A stretch of DNA of 64,000 nt from Bacillus tianshenii (GCA_020524525.2 CP129018.1:496001-560000), one strand, 5' to 3'. Counted from the stretch's first letter, positions 7,941 through 16,402 are shown. Program-made: numbers and translations. The notes: generated by a model from the letters alone, not told the origin.

Positions 7941-8882
7941 TTGACAACTGTATATCAAGATCATGACCGTTGGTTTAAGGAACTGTTAGGCACGTTTTTT
8001 GAAGAGTTCTTCGCTGCGTTTTTTCCGCATGTGTCAGAGGCCGTTGACTTTGAAGCGACCACATTTCTGTCGGAGGAATTGTTTACGGACATACTAGAAG
8101 GAGAAAAGCGCCGTGTAGACTTATTAGCAAAGGTGCGCCTGCATCAGGATGAGGCAATTGTGATTATTCATGTTGAGCCGCAAAGCTATAAGCAGGAGGC
8201 CTTTAATGAGCGGATGTTTGTATATTTCAGCCGCTTGTACGAAAAGCACCGCAAGCCGATTCTGCCAGTTGCTGTGTTCAGCTATGATGAGAATTACGAA
8301 GAGCGGGATACGTTTGAGGTCATCTTTCCATTTAAAGAGGTGCTGCGCTTTGCTTTTGATAAACTGGAGCTGCGAAAGCTTAATTGGCGCGACTACTTGA
8401 AAGCCCCCAACCCAGCCGCGGCGGCATTGCTTAGTAAAATGAACTACAGTAAGGCTGAACGCGTTCAAGTGAAGAAAGAATTCCTGCGCATGCTTGTTAA
8501 AATGGAGCTGGATGACGCAAGAATGACACTCATTACAGGCTTTTTCGAGCGATATTTGAAGCTCAATCCGCAAGAAGAAACCGAGCTTCAAACCGAAATC
8601 ACCACCTTACCCGAAGAAGAGGAGGAAGCTGTTATGAAGATTGAAACATCTTGGCATAAGAAAGGGAGAGAGGAAGGGATACAGGAAGGCAGACAGGAAG
8701 GAAGACAAGAAGGAAGACAAGAAGGATTGCGAGAAGGTTTGCAGGAAGGAAAGCAAGAAGGGCTGCGAGAAGGAATACAGGCAGTAGCGCGGAAGATGTT
8801 GCAAGAAGGTTTCGTTGTTGAGCAGATTATGAAGATAACAGATCTGTCAGAGGAAGAGATTGAAAAGCTTAAGGAGGAATAG
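7941..8882 (+). CDS. Rpn family PD-(D/E)XK nuclease (RpnL-like)
   Basis: 313 residues from TTG with GAAAGGAG upstream. The N-terminal ~200 residues form the Rpn/transposase_31 nuclease domain, with D60 (RRVDLL) and E79/Q81 (HVEPQ) matching the D...E-x-Q active site. Residues about 245-275 are a run of (R/Q)EGxQEG repeats, common in this family. The C-terminus is a short helical segment ending LSEEEIEKLKEE. In E. coli, rpn genes encode DNA nucleases active against phage, held in check by a short protein translated from an internal start in the same gene. Here an internal AGGAGG and ATG occur at codon 232, and two copies of that 3' part follow downstream. Confidence 0.88.
   Translation: MTTVYQDHDRWFKELLGTFFEEFFAAFFPHVSEAVDFEATTFLSEELFTDILEGEKRRVDLLAKVRLHQDEAIVIIHVEPQSYKQEAFNERMFVYFSRLYEKHRKPILPVAVFSYDENYEERDTFEVIFPFKEVLRFAFDKLELRKLNWRDYLKAPNPAAAALLSKMNYSKAERVQVKKEFLRMLVKMELDDARMTLITGFFERYLKLNPQEETELQTEITTLPEEEEEAVMKIETSWHKKGREEGIQEGRQEGRQEGRQEGLREGLQEGKQEGLREGIQAVARKMLQEGFVVEQIMKITDLSEEEIEKLKEE
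8634..8882 (+). CDS. probable intragenic short Rpn protein (RpnS-like, antitoxin candidate)
   Basis: In frame within the nuclease gene, AGGAGG (8620-8625) lies 8 bases before ATG at 8634. This is a near-ideal initiation site and gives an 82-residue product MKIETSWHKKGREEG... ending with the full-length C-terminus. Internal translation of a C-terminal antitoxin is established for E. coli rpn genes; that it happens here is inferred. The same initiation context is conserved in the two downstream duplicates (8905 and 9079), supporting its use. Confidence 0.6.
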   Translation: MKIETSWHKKGREEGIQEGRQEGRQEGRQEGLREGLQEGKQEGLREGIQAVARKMLQEGFVVEQIMKITDLSEEEIEKLKEE

Positions 8883-8904
8883 CGTCTAGAGGGAGGAAGC
8901 TGTT

Positions 8905-9057
8905 ATGAAGATTGAAACATCTTGGCATAAGAAAGGGAGAGAGGAAAGCCTACAAGAAGTAGCGCGGAAGATGTTGCAAAAGGGTTTGACAGTAGAAGAA
9001 ATTAAGGAATTTATTGATTTGCCAAAAGAAGAGCTTAAGAAGCTTAAGGAGGAATAG
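8905..9057 (+). CDS. free-standing duplicate of the RpnS-like C-terminal module, copy 2
   Basis: 50 residues. It starts with the same GGAGGAAGCTGTTATG context and first 14 residues (MKIETSWHKKGREE) as the intragenic start. The EGxQEG repeats are absent, and the body has diverged (KGLTVEEIKEFIDLPKEELKKLKEE). It starts 22 bases after the Rpn stop. The junction AAGGAGGAATAGCGTCTAGAG is shared at the ends of units 1 and 2, showing tandem duplication. Likely translated; role as extra inhibitor inferred. Confidence 0.6.
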   Translation: MKIETSWHKKGREESLQEVARKMLQKGLTVEEIKEFIDLPKEELKKLKEE

Positions 9058-9078
9058 CGTCTAGAGGAGGAAGCTGTT

Positions 9079-9249
9079 ATGAAGATTGAAACGTCTTGGC
9101 ATAAGAAAGGGAGAGAGGAAGGAAAGCAAGAAGGGCTGCGAGAAGGAATACAGGTAATGGCGCAGAAGATGTTGCAAGAAGGCTTTGCTGTTGAGTTGAT
9201 TAAAGAAATAACAGACCTGTCAGAAGAGGAAATTGCGAAGCTGAAATAA
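9079..9249 (+). CDS. free-standing duplicate of the RpnS-like C-terminal module, copy 3
   Basis: 56 residues. Same GAGGAGGAAGCTGTTATG start context and MKIETSWHKKGREEG beginning, keeping two EGxQEG units and a C-terminal part (MLQEGFAVELIKEITDLSEEE) closer to the nuclease C-terminus than copy 2. It starts 21 bases after copy 2 stops and is followed by a strong terminator, so all three frames probably share one mRNA. Confidence 0.6.
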   Translation: MKIETSWHKKGREEGKQEGLREGIQVMAQKMLQEGFAVELIKEITDLSEEEIAKLK

Positions 9250-9261
9250 GAAGGGGACGTT

Positions 9262-9303
9262 AAGAAGCACGCTTAGGCAATGAGAAGCTTAAGCGTGCTT
9301 CTT
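9262..9303 (+). terminator. terminator of the rpn cluster
   Basis: A perfect 14-bp stem (9262-9275 with 9290-9303) follows the last duplicate; the T tract is short and interrupted. Confidence 0.75.
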
Positions 9304-9310
9304 GTTTGGG

Positions 9311-9402
9311 CTTGTCGCCCCTGAACGAGCCGCCTCCGCTTTCGACGCACAGGATGTGCTAGTGCAGGCGTTGTCACAGGACGTGACGTCTTAGCCAGCG
9401 AT
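9311..9402. repeat. foldback mosaic fragment: right end of module B plus module A
   Basis: 9311-9340 matches the right end of module B (CTTGTCGCCCCTG...CGCCTCCGCTT). 9341-9402 matches module A, with hairpins GCAC/GTGC and GTCAC/GTGAC around AGGAY loops. It abuts the stop codon of the minus-strand gene at 9403. Confidence 0.75.
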
Positions 9403-10089
9403 TCATCTTTTTTTCTTTAGGTAGAGGATTGTGATGGTTGATAGTAGTAGGACGAATAGGATGAGGAAGCCGATTGTTTTGGTTTTCCATAGGTTGAGTT
9501 CGAGATGAATGTTGTTTGGTTCATTGAGTTGAAGTTTCCATGTATACGTGTTTCCGTCGATGCTGTCGGCATTGTGTTGTTTTGGTTTGAGTGGCAAGGT
9601 TGCAGAGAAAGAAAGGTCCATGCTGTCTTTGATTGAATTGCCGAGAAAGCCGTTTAAGGCATCGCCAGTTGTAGAGCTGAAGTCTAGATTGCCATCAATG
9701 ATAATTGTTTGTTTGAATAAGCCGTTTTTTTCTTTGAATGAAAACGAATCATAGAGCGAGGAAGCTTGCTTTTCGCCTGTGGGGAAGGCTCCTGTTGTCT
9801 CTAATTCTTTCAAGCTCGCGAATGTCCGGGTCATCTGATAGCCCATGTATGCATCATCCTCAAACGGTTCGACTTTATAGCCGTCTTCTCGCATCTTCGC
9901 AATATCTGCTTCTGAGAACATATCGTTGTTTTCTCCAGCCAGTGCGAGCATCTCTTTCGTAACCCCGATTGTTTGCTTTAAATTAAGGCTTCCATCTTTG
10001 TTGACGGTAATGTGGGTGTTGAATTTGACACAGCCTGTTAGTAAAGCAAGCATTATGCTTGTTATAAGAAGTAGAATGAGTTTCTTCAC
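9403..10089 (-). CDS. LppM/DUF3153-like lipoprotein
   Basis: 228 residues. The signal peptide has lipobox LLTGC (Cys 20), then VKFNTHITVNKDGSLNLKQTIGV, the start typical of LppM-like DUF3153 proteins, a beta-rich extracellular domain, and one TM helix at about 205-225 with a KKKR tail. It is therefore held at both ends to the membrane outer face. Function of the family in Bacillaceae unknown. Single gene. Confidence 0.75.
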   Translation of the reverse strand: MKKLILLLITSIMLALLTGCVKFNTHITVNKDGSLNLKQTIGVTKEMLALAGENNDMFSEADIAKMREDGYKVEPFEDDAYMGYQMTRTFASLKELETTGAFPTGEKQASSLYDSFSFKEKNGLFKQTIIIDGNLDFSSTTGDALNGFLGNSIKDSMDLSFSATLPLKPKQHNADSIDGNTYTWKLQLNEPNNIHLELNLWKTKTIGFLILFVLLLSTITILYLKKKR

Positions 10090-10306
10090 GATAATTGCGC
10101 TCCTTTTTTTCTTTGTTTGTCCTTAATCAACTATATCGCATCTTATTCCAAATTATGTGTTATTTTCGCCTTTGTAGAAATGTGTTGAAATGGCTAAAGG
10201 TTTGTAAATTCCTATCAGACGTGAAGGATTTTCGGAAAAGTAGTGGAATAAAGCATGTACATTAGTACGGGGTTAAGGCTAAGTAATCGAAATGAGGTGA
10301 AATGTG

Positions 10307-10600
10307 ATGCGAACAATCCGCACGCGGAAAGATATTGAGGCGTTGCTGTTACAATTTGAAACGGTTGCTGAGTACGACTCGGAAAAGGGAAAATGGTATT
10401 TTGTATTTCGCGACCTTGAGCGAAATGGGGAATGGACATTAATGAAGCGAGAAAAGCAATGGACACTTCATGGAAAAGGTGAAACATACTGCGACCTATA
10501 TGAGGTTGAAATGGAGCGGGAAAAGGTTTGCCGCTTTCTATGGAAGAGTCGAAAGGCAGTGAATGAAGAGCTGCGTCAACGAGTGCTTGTTGAGCAATAA
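10307..10600 (+). CDS. hypothetical protein, 97 aa
   Basis: ATG at 10307 has GAGGTGA at 6-base spacing; a GTG three bases earlier is an alternative. Soluble, charged protein with several Trp and alternating beta-strand pattern (KWYFVFRDLERNGEWTLMKREKQWTLHG), ending in a basic helix. Family not recognised. Single gene with terminator. Confidence 0.65.
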   Translation: MRTIRTRKDIEALLLQFETVAEYDSEKGKWYFVFRDLERNGEWTLMKREKQWTLHGKGETYCDLYEVEMEREKVCRFLWKSRKAVNEELRQRVLVEQ

Positions 10601-10604
10601 GAGG

Positions 10605-10645
10605 AAGACCCTAAAGGAGTGAAACCTTTAGGGTCTTTTCTTTTT
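10605..10645 (+). terminator. rho-independent terminator
   Basis: AAGACCCTAAAGG pairs perfectly with CCTTTAGGGTCTT, followed by TTCTTTTT. Confidence 0.9.
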
Positions 10646-10654
10646 GAACGTACA

Positions 10655-10690
10655 AGAAAAGCGGCTGTCCTCGAGCTAGGACAACCGCTT
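10655..10690 (-). terminator. terminator of fruA
   Basis: AAGCGGCTGTCCT pairs with AGGACAACCGCTT (one mismatch), 9 bases beyond the fruA stop, with an interrupted U tract on the minus strand. Confidence 0.75.
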
Positions 10691-10698
10691 AATTATGT

Positions 10699-12579
10699 CT
10701 ATTTGTGAGCTGGCTTTTTCAAAAAGCCGACAAGTAATGCTGTGACTGCTGCACCGATTAAGATAGCAAGAAGGTAAAGGAAGGGGTTACCTGTAACGAT
10801 TGGAATAACGAAAATTCCGCCGTGTGGTGCCGGCAGTCCGATTCCGAATAACATTGCTAGTGCACCTGCAACTGCAGAGCCGGCAATACAAGATGGGATG
10901 ACACGGGCAGGGTCAGCTGCGGCAAATGGAATCGCACCTTCTGTAATGAATGAAATTCCCATTGCGTAGCATGTTTTACCTGCTTCACGTTCTTGTTGAT
11001 TGAATTTATTTTTGAAAATCGTTGTTGCAAGCGCAAGACCTAATGGTGGAACCATACCGCCTGCCATAATCGCTGCGTGTGGTGCATAGTTTCCTGCGTC
11101 AATCATGGCAATACCGAATGTGAAGGCAGCCTTGTTAATTGGACCACCCATATCAACAGCCATCATGCCGCCAAGCACTAAGCCAAGAAGGACAAGGTTC
11201 CCTGTACCTAAGCCATTTAACCAATTTTGTAGACCCGTATTAATCCAGCTGATCGGCCCAGCCACGCCATACATAACAAGACCAGTAATAAAGATACCGA
11301 ACAATGGATAAATAAGAACAGGCTTTAAGCCATCTAGAGATTCAGGTAATCCTTTAAAGAGACGCTTAATCAATAGCATTAAATAACCTGCAAAGAAACC
11401 AGCAATAAGACCGCCTAAGAAACCAGCTTGCGTACTATAGGCAATCAAACCACCGACCATACCAGGAGCGAAGCCAGGACGGTCTGCAATCGATTGGGCG
11501 ATAAATGCTGCAAGGACTGGAACCATCAGCATGAAGGCATTTTCGCCGCCAATTTTCCCTAATAGCTGTGCGAATGGGTTGTCTGTTTCAATTCCCCAGA
11601 AGAAGGAAATCGCAATCAATAAGCCGCCGCCGACAACGAATGGAAGCATGTTGGATACACCGCTCATTAAGTGCTTATAGAAGCCGGTACGCTTTTCACC
11701 GCTGCTGTTGTCCGTTGACTGCTGTGCTTCACTGCCGCCTTGGAAGATTTGTGCATCTTGTTGTAAGGCGCGTTCAATCAGCTGTTGAGGCTTATGAATA
11801 CCGTCTGCAACAGGTACTTGGATGACATGCTTGCCTTTGAAGCGCTCCATTTCAACCTGTTTGTCAGCTGCAACGATAATCGCTGTCGCTTGTTCGATGT
11901 CTTTGGATGTTAAGACATTTTTCGCACCGCTTGACCCGTTCGTTTCGACCTTTAAGTCGACATCCATTTCTTTTGCCTTTTCTTCAAGTGCTTTTGCAGC
12001 CATGAAGGTATGGGCAATACCTGTCGGGCAGGCTGTAACAGCTAGAATTTTAGCTGAATCCGCAGCAGCTGGTTCTTCTTCAGGCTGTTCCTGGTTATCT
12101 TCTGTTTCTTCTTCTCCGAACTCTTCCTTTTCCTTCTCTTCGATTGCTTGCAAAATCGCTTCTGTTGACTCAGCTTTCAGCAATGTTTGACGAAATCCAG
12201 TATCCATTAAAATGGTAGAAAGTCGTGAAAGTGTTTCAAGGTGCTCATTGTTTGCGCCTTCACTAGCGGCAATCATGAAGAACAGGTGGCTTACCTGTCC
12301 ATCTAATGCTTCATAATCCACACCTTCTTGTGAACGAGCGAAAGCAATTGCAGGTGTTTTTACAGCGCTTACTTTCGCATGCGGGATTGCTACACCTTCA
12401 CCAATACCTGTGGAGCTTTGTGATTCACGGGTAAGAATCGCTTCTTTGAACTGTTCCCGGTCATTTAGCCGGCCTGCTTTATCTAGCTTCTCGACTAACT
12501 CATCAATTGCCTCTGCTTTTGTTGAGGCTTGGAGCTCGAGAATCATTGTATCTTGTTTCAATAAATCCGTAATTTTCAT
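10699..12579 (-). CDS. fruA: fructose-specific PTS transporter, EIIABC
   Basis: 626 residues. EIIA is at about 1-145, with phosphorylated His in GEGVAIPHAK (about 67). An acidic linker is at 150-172. EIIB is at about 175-270, with phospho-Cys in VTACPTGIAHTFMAAKALE. The membrane EIIC is from about 295 to the end, with some ten hydrophobic segments. It imports fructose as fructose-1-phosphate using PEP via EI and HPr. Last gene of the fruR-fruK-fruA operon, 54 bases after fruK, with its own GGAGG-type site. Confidence 0.95.
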   Translation of the reverse strand: MKITDLLKQDTMILELQASTKAEAIDELVEKLDKAGRLNDREQFKEAILTRESQSSTGIGEGVAIPHAKVSAVKTPAIAFARSQEGVDYEALDGQVSHLFFMIAASEGANNEHLETLSRLSTILMDTGFRQTLLKAESTEAILQAIEEKEKEEFGEEETEDNQEQPEEEPAAADSAKILAVTACPTGIAHTFMAAKALEEKAKEMDVDLKVETNGSSGAKNVLTSKDIEQATAIIVAADKQVEMERFKGKHVIQVPVADGIHKPQQLIERALQQDAQIFQGGSEAQQSTDNSSGEKRTGFYKHLMSGVSNMLPFVVGGGLLIAISFFWGIETDNPFAQLLGKIGGENAFMLMVPVLAAFIAQSIADRPGFAPGMVGGLIAYSTQAGFLGGLIAGFFAGYLMLLIKRLFKGLPESLDGLKPVLIYPLFGIFITGLVMYGVAGPISWINTGLQNWLNGLGTGNLVLLGLVLGGMMAVDMGGPINKAAFTFGIAMIDAGNYAPHAAIMAGGMVPPLGLALATTIFKNKFNQQEREAGKTCYAMGISFITEGAIPFAAADPARVIPSCIAGSAVAGALAMLFGIGLPAPHGGIFVIPIVTGNPFLYLLAILIGAAVTALLVGFLKKPAHK

Positions 12580-12633
12580 CTTGTTTCCCTCCTATTAAAA
12601 AGGTGAAGAATCTATCCTAATGATGCACTGTTT

Positions 12634-13545
12634 CTATAGGGAAGTGACGTTTACTTGATTGATATATTGTTCAATTAATTCCGCTGTACAGAATCCTGTG
12701 GAAAATGCGGAAGCACTTCCTGCTGTGACCCCGTAACGGAATGCCTCTTGCACAGCCTGTCCTTTGCTGTATGCTGCGATAAAGCCAGCGACAACTGAAT
12801 CTCCTGCACCGACTGAGTTTTGGACTTTGCCGTTTGGTACGTTCGCAAAGTAGACGCCGTCTTTCGTGAAGAGCAGGGCTCCATCTCCAGCCATCGAGAC
12901 AATCACATTTTGAGCACCAAGCTCAATTAGCTTCTTACCATAAGGTACGGCTTGCTCTGCTGCTTCAATCGTGACACCAAAGAGCTCGCCTAATTCATGA
13001 TGGTTCGGCTTAATGAGAAAGGGGTGATGCGGAAGAACACTTTTAAGCGCTTTCTTTGTCGCATCTACAACAACCTTTACATGTTGAGCTGTCAGCCTCT
13101 TCGTTAAATCTTCATATAAGTTGTCTGGCAAGGAGGAAGGGATGCTTCCTGCTAAGACGAGAATGTCATCTGCTTGTAATGAGTCAAGCTTCTGAAATAG
13201 TTGTTGAAGGTTTTCCTCATTAATACGAGGGCCTTGTCCATTTACTTCTGTTTCTTCAATGCCTTGAAATTTTATATTAATTCGTGAATCATCACGAACC
13301 TTGACAAAGTCAGCCTCAATTTGCTCACTTCTTAATTCACTTTCAATAAAATCTCCTGTAAAACCACCGAGAAATCCGGTTGCTTTGTTGGCGATGCCGA
13401 GACGCGTAAGGACACGAGAGACGTTAATTCCTTTTCCGCCGGGTACTTTCTTATCTGCGTTCATGCGATTCACTTCACCGATATTTAATGAATCAAGCTG
13501 TACGAAATAATCAATGGAAGGGTTCAGTGTGCATGTTGTAATCAT
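12634..13545 (-). CDS. fruK: 1-phosphofructokinase
   Basis: 303 residues, PfkB/ribokinase fold. MITTCTLNPSIDYFV is at the N-terminus, PGGKGINVSRVL near residue 37-48, and the anion-hole/catalytic motif VGAGDSVVAGF near 245-255, including the base Asp. It converts fructose-1-phosphate to fructose-1,6-bisphosphate with ATP. Its ATG overlaps the fruR stop by four bases (ATGA), so the two are translationally coupled. Confidence 0.95.
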   Translation of the reverse strand: MITTCTLNPSIDYFVQLDSLNIGEVNRMNADKKVPGGKGINVSRVLTRLGIANKATGFLGGFTGDFIESELRSEQIEADFVKVRDDSRINIKFQGIEETEVNGQGPRINEENLQQLFQKLDSLQADDILVLAGSIPSSLPDNLYEDLTKRLTAQHVKVVVDATKKALKSVLPHHPFLIKPNHHELGELFGVTIEAAEQAVPYGKKLIELGAQNVIVSMAGDGALLFTKDGVYFANVPNGKVQNSVGAGDSVVAGFIAAYSKGQAVQEAFRYGVTAGSASAFSTGFCTAELIEQYINQVNVTSL

Positions 13546-14297
13546 GATGTCACAACCTTTATTTGAGTTTCTTTCTCGTAGATAGAGCGGTGCTCCTCAT
13601 CAAGTGTGCTTGTTAGAATCGTTGCTTCGTTCAGGTCGTTAATTTTTGCAAACGCAATTTCTCCAAACTTCGATGAATCTGCTAGCATATAGCGTTCACG
13701 TGATAGACGCATTGCATCTGCTTTAATTGCAGCTTCTTCAGGGTCTGGGGTTGTATAGCCGTATTCTGGGTGAATGCCGTTCGTTCCCATGAAGCATTTA
13801 TCGAAACGGAAGGTATTCAACGATTCCGAGGCTGAGGCACCAACCATGGCCTTCGTGCGCGGCTTAACAAATCCACCAATTGTATATACTTCAATGTTTG
13901 CGTTAATTAATGGTTCAACTAAGCTTAAGCCGTTTGTTACGACGGTAAGGTGTTCTTTCGATGGAAGCAGCTCAATCATTTGCCGCGTTGTTGTTCCTGC
14001 ATCTAGGAAAATAGAGTCGCCATCTTCGATTAGAGAGACTGCAAGCTCAGCAATTTGCCGCTTTTCTTCAAGAGCGTATGCTTCCTTTTCTGAAATGCTT
14101 GGCTCAATCCGCTTGCCTTGGAGCAATGATGCTCCGCCATGAACACGCTTTAAAAATTTGGTTTGTTCCAGATGATTTAAATCTCTTCGTATTGTTGATT
14201 CGCTTGCACCTGTTGCATCAACAAGCTCTTGCAGCTTCACAACTTCCTGCTTCTTCAGTAAGGACAAAATAATGTGGTGACGTTCTGTTGTCAGCAT
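13542..14297 (-). CDS. fruR: DeoR-family fructose operon regulator
   Basis: 251 residues from ATG at 14297, preceded by AGGAGGTG; longer frames into the promoter region are not used. N-terminal DeoR winged HTH (QELVDATGASESTIRRDLNHLE, about residues 18-40), then a sugar-phosphate-sensing DeoRC domain with DAGTTT and TNGLSL motifs. Expected to repress the operon, with release by fructose-1-phosphate. First gene of the operon; promoter and direct repeats lie just upstream. Confidence 0.92.
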   Translation of the reverse strand: MLTTERHHIILSLLKKQEVVKLQELVDATGASESTIRRDLNHLEQTKFLKRVHGGASLLQGKRIEPSISEKEAYALEEKRQIAELAVSLIEDGDSIFLDAGTTTRQMIELLPSKEHLTVVTNGLSLVEPLINANIEVYTIGGFVKPRTKAMVGASASESLNTFRFDKCFMGTNGIHPEYGYTTPDPEEAAIKADAMRLSRERYMLADSSKFGEIAFAKINDLNEATILTSTLDEEHRSIYEKETQIKVVTS

Positions 14298-14327
14298 CGC
14301 CCCACCTCCTATGACTTTTGTACCTCC

Positions 14328-14356
14328 AGTATAATCAACAAAACATTCAAAATCAA
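14328..14356 (-). promoter_or_regulatory. fruRKA promoter
   Basis: On the minus strand TTGATT (14351-14356) and TATACT (14328-14333) are spaced by exactly 17 bases, about 30 bases ahead of the fruR start. Good sigma-A match. Confidence 0.75.
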
Positions 14357-14375
14357 TCATAAACATTCAATTACA
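14339..14375 (-). promoter_or_regulatory. candidate FruR operator repeats
   Basis: On the minus strand TTGAATGTTT occurs twice, 20 bases apart (two helical turns), overlapping the -35 box and upstream. Direct repeats in this spacing are usual for DeoR-type repressors. Assignment inferred. Confidence 0.5.
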
Positions 14376-14498
14376 ATCATTAATTGAGTGGGAATCTTTC
14401 AAAAACATGTATGAAACTCTACGATCTGTATTGTTTAAGGTTTTAGTAAAACTATTTGCGGAAAGTATGTTAGTAGATTAGAAGGAGGATGATTGTTC

Positions 14499-15275
14499 AT
14501 GGTACAAAATAAAGTCGTTCTGATTACTGGAGGGGCACGTGGAATCGGCTATGAAGTTGGTGAGAAGTTCGCCAAAGAAGGCGCAAAAGTCGTCCTTGCT
14601 GATATTAATGAAGACGGCGTGAAGGAAGCAGCTGATGAAATGAAGAAAAACGGCTATGAGGCATTGGGAATAGCAGTTGATGTGACGAAGGATGCTGATA
14701 TTCAAGCTGCATTTGATAAAGTGAAGGACCATTATGGCTCATTAGATATTCTGGTAAACAACGCCGGTATTCAGCATGTTGCACCACTTGAGGATTTCCC
14801 GACGGAAAAGTTCGAACAGCTTGTACAGATTATGCTGACAGCGCCGTTTATTGCAACGAAGCTTGCCTTTCCAATCATGAAAGAACAAGGCTATGGCCGC
14901 ATTATAAATATGGCATCTGTGAATGGTTTAATTGGTTTTGCAGGGAAAGCAGGCTACAACAGTGCAAAGCATGGTGTGATCGGGCTTACAAAAGTTGCGG
15001 CGCTTGAAGGTGCAGAGCACGGGGTGACGGTTAATGCCCTTTGCCCAGGTTATGTCGACACGCCGCTTGTCCGTAATCAGCTTGAAGACTTAGCTGAGAC
15101 GCGCGGTGTAACGAAGGAAGAGGTGCTAGAAGATGTGATTTATCCGATGGTACCACAGAAACGTCTGCTTCAAGTAGAAGAAATCGCGGATTATGCCTTG
15201 TTTCTTGCAAGTGATAAAGCGAAAAGCATTACAGGCCAAGCAGTTGTGATTGATGGCGGGTATACAGCGCAATAA
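14499..15275 (+). CDS. 3-hydroxybutyrate dehydrogenase
   Basis: 258-residue SDR; the ATG at 14499 is 10 bases from AGGAGG. TGGARGIGYEVG near residue 8, NNAGIQHVAPLEDFP near 86, catalytic Ser in MASVNGL near 140 and YNSAK at about 153-157. The insert LVRNQLEDLAETRGVTKEEVLEDVIYPMVPQKRLL matches 3-hydroxybutyrate dehydrogenases. Oxidises 3-hydroxybutyrate to acetoacetate with NAD, linking ketone-body or PHB monomer use to acetyl-CoA. Convergent with the fabH gene, sharing a terminator. Confidence 0.85.
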   Translation: MVQNKVVLITGGARGIGYEVGEKFAKEGAKVVLADINEDGVKEAADEMKKNGYEALGIAVDVTKDADIQAAFDKVKDHYGSLDILVNNAGIQHVAPLEDFPTEKFEQLVQIMLTAPFIATKLAFPIMKEQGYGRIINMASVNGLIGFAGKAGYNSAKHGVIGLTKVAALEGAEHGVTVNALCPGYVDTPLVRNQLEDLAETRGVTKEEVLEDVIYPMVPQKRLLQVEEIADYALFLASDKAKSITGQAVVIDGGYTAQ

Positions 15276-15285
15276 GAAAAAACAG

Positions 15286-15322
15286 AAAACGCCTATCTCT
15301 TCTAAGAGAGGATAGGCGTTTC
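15286..15322. terminator. bidirectional terminator
   Basis: GAAAACGCCTATC/GATAGGCGTTTTC-type stem with an inner CTCTT/AAGAG pairing, between convergent genes. Confidence 0.85.
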
Positions 15323-15328
15323 TTCATG

Positions 15329-16315
15329 CTATATATTCCATTTTAATAAATGTCCCATGTGAGTCAGTCCGCCGCCGAACCCGTAAATTAAGAGGGTATC
15401 GCCGTTTTGAACTCTTCCTTCCTTAATTCCTTCATGTAGTGCTAACGGAATGGAAGCGGATGATGTATTCCCCATGTATTGCATGCTTGTTAATGTTCGG
15501 TCAAGTGAAATGCCGGCTTTGTCGCAGATCGATTCAATCATGCGCATGTTTGCACTGTGTGGAACGAACCAATCCAGATCATCTGTTGTTCGTTCAGCTT
15601 TTTCAAGTAATTGATCGATTCCAACTGGTAGTGTACGGGCTGCCCATTTGTAGACTTCACGCCCGTTTTGGACCATTTTTTCACTTTCGTTTAATGGTTC
15701 GCCGTCCATAGTTGGAGCTAGTGTTTTGCGGTAGACGTGTCGTCCGCCTTCACCATTTGTCCCCATATGAGTTGAAATAAAGCTTGGGTTCTCTTCGTCA
15801 TATTCCACTAAGACAGCGCCAGCACCGTCGCCAAATAAAATGCAAGTCGTTCGGTCTGTATAATCTGTAACTTTTGTTAATGTTTCCGTCGCAACGACGA
15901 GAATCTTTTTGTGTGCCCCGGTTGTTACGAGGTTGTTCGCTAAATGCAATCCATATGCAAAGCCTGCACACGTCGCATTCAAATCAAATGCGCCTGTTGT
16001 CTCAGGAATGTTAAAATGGTTTTGGATTCGGCATGCCACGCTTGGAAACGCATAATCTGGTGTTGTCGTGGCTACGATAATGCAGTCAACGTCGTGTAAA
16101 TCTTTGCCATACTTGTCAGCAAGGTTTTGAGTTGCTTTAATCGCCAAGGAAGAGGAGAATTCATCTTCTGCTGCCATTCTTCTTTCCTTAATTCCTGTTC
16201 GCTTGGTGATCCATTCATCGTTCGTGTCGACCATTCTTTCTAAGTCTTCGTTCAATAACCTCTTTTCAGGAACATATGTCCCAATTGCTGTAAGACGAGC
16301 TTTCGATTTAAACAT
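15329..16315 (-). CDS. fabHB: beta-ketoacyl-ACP synthase III
   Basis: 328 residues. Catalytic Cys 116 in LNATCAGFAYG, His in VPHSANMRM near 245, Asn in YMGNTSSAS near 275: the full FabH triad. Condenses acyl-CoA primers with malonyl-ACP to start fatty acid synthesis. It is alone rather than next to fabF, as is usual for the second FabH paralogue (FabHB/YhfB) of Bacillus with branched primers; paralogue assignment is inferred from the context only. Confidence 0.88.
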   Translation of the reverse strand: MFKSKARLTAIGTYVPEKRLLNEDLERMVDTNDEWITKRTGIKERRMAAEDEFSSSLAIKATQNLADKYGKDLHDVDCIIVATTTPDYAFPSVACRIQNHFNIPETTGAFDLNATCAGFAYGLHLANNLVTTGAHKKILVVATETLTKVTDYTDRTTCILFGDGAGAVLVEYDEENPSFISTHMGTNGEGGRHVYRKTLAPTMDGEPLNESEKMVQNGREVYKWAARTLPVGIDQLLEKAERTTDDLDWFVPHSANMRMIESICDKAGISLDRTLTSMQYMGNTSSASIPLALHEGIKEGRVQNGDTLLIYGFGGGLTHMGHLLKWNI

Positions 16316-16402
16316 TTTATTACCACCTCAAATTCCATTTTAAGCTATTTTGGAACTAAGTGCTAGCAGTAGGTCTTAAATATTGAAAGAGGAGAGGACA
16401 TC

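Noticed and set aside
9311-9402. Insertion sequence terminal repeat
   Set aside because: No transposase gene or target duplication nearby; the sequence is shared with the foldback modules instead.
11568-12190. Open frames antisense to fruA
   Set aside because: No ribosome sites; explained by codon bias of the EIIABC gene.
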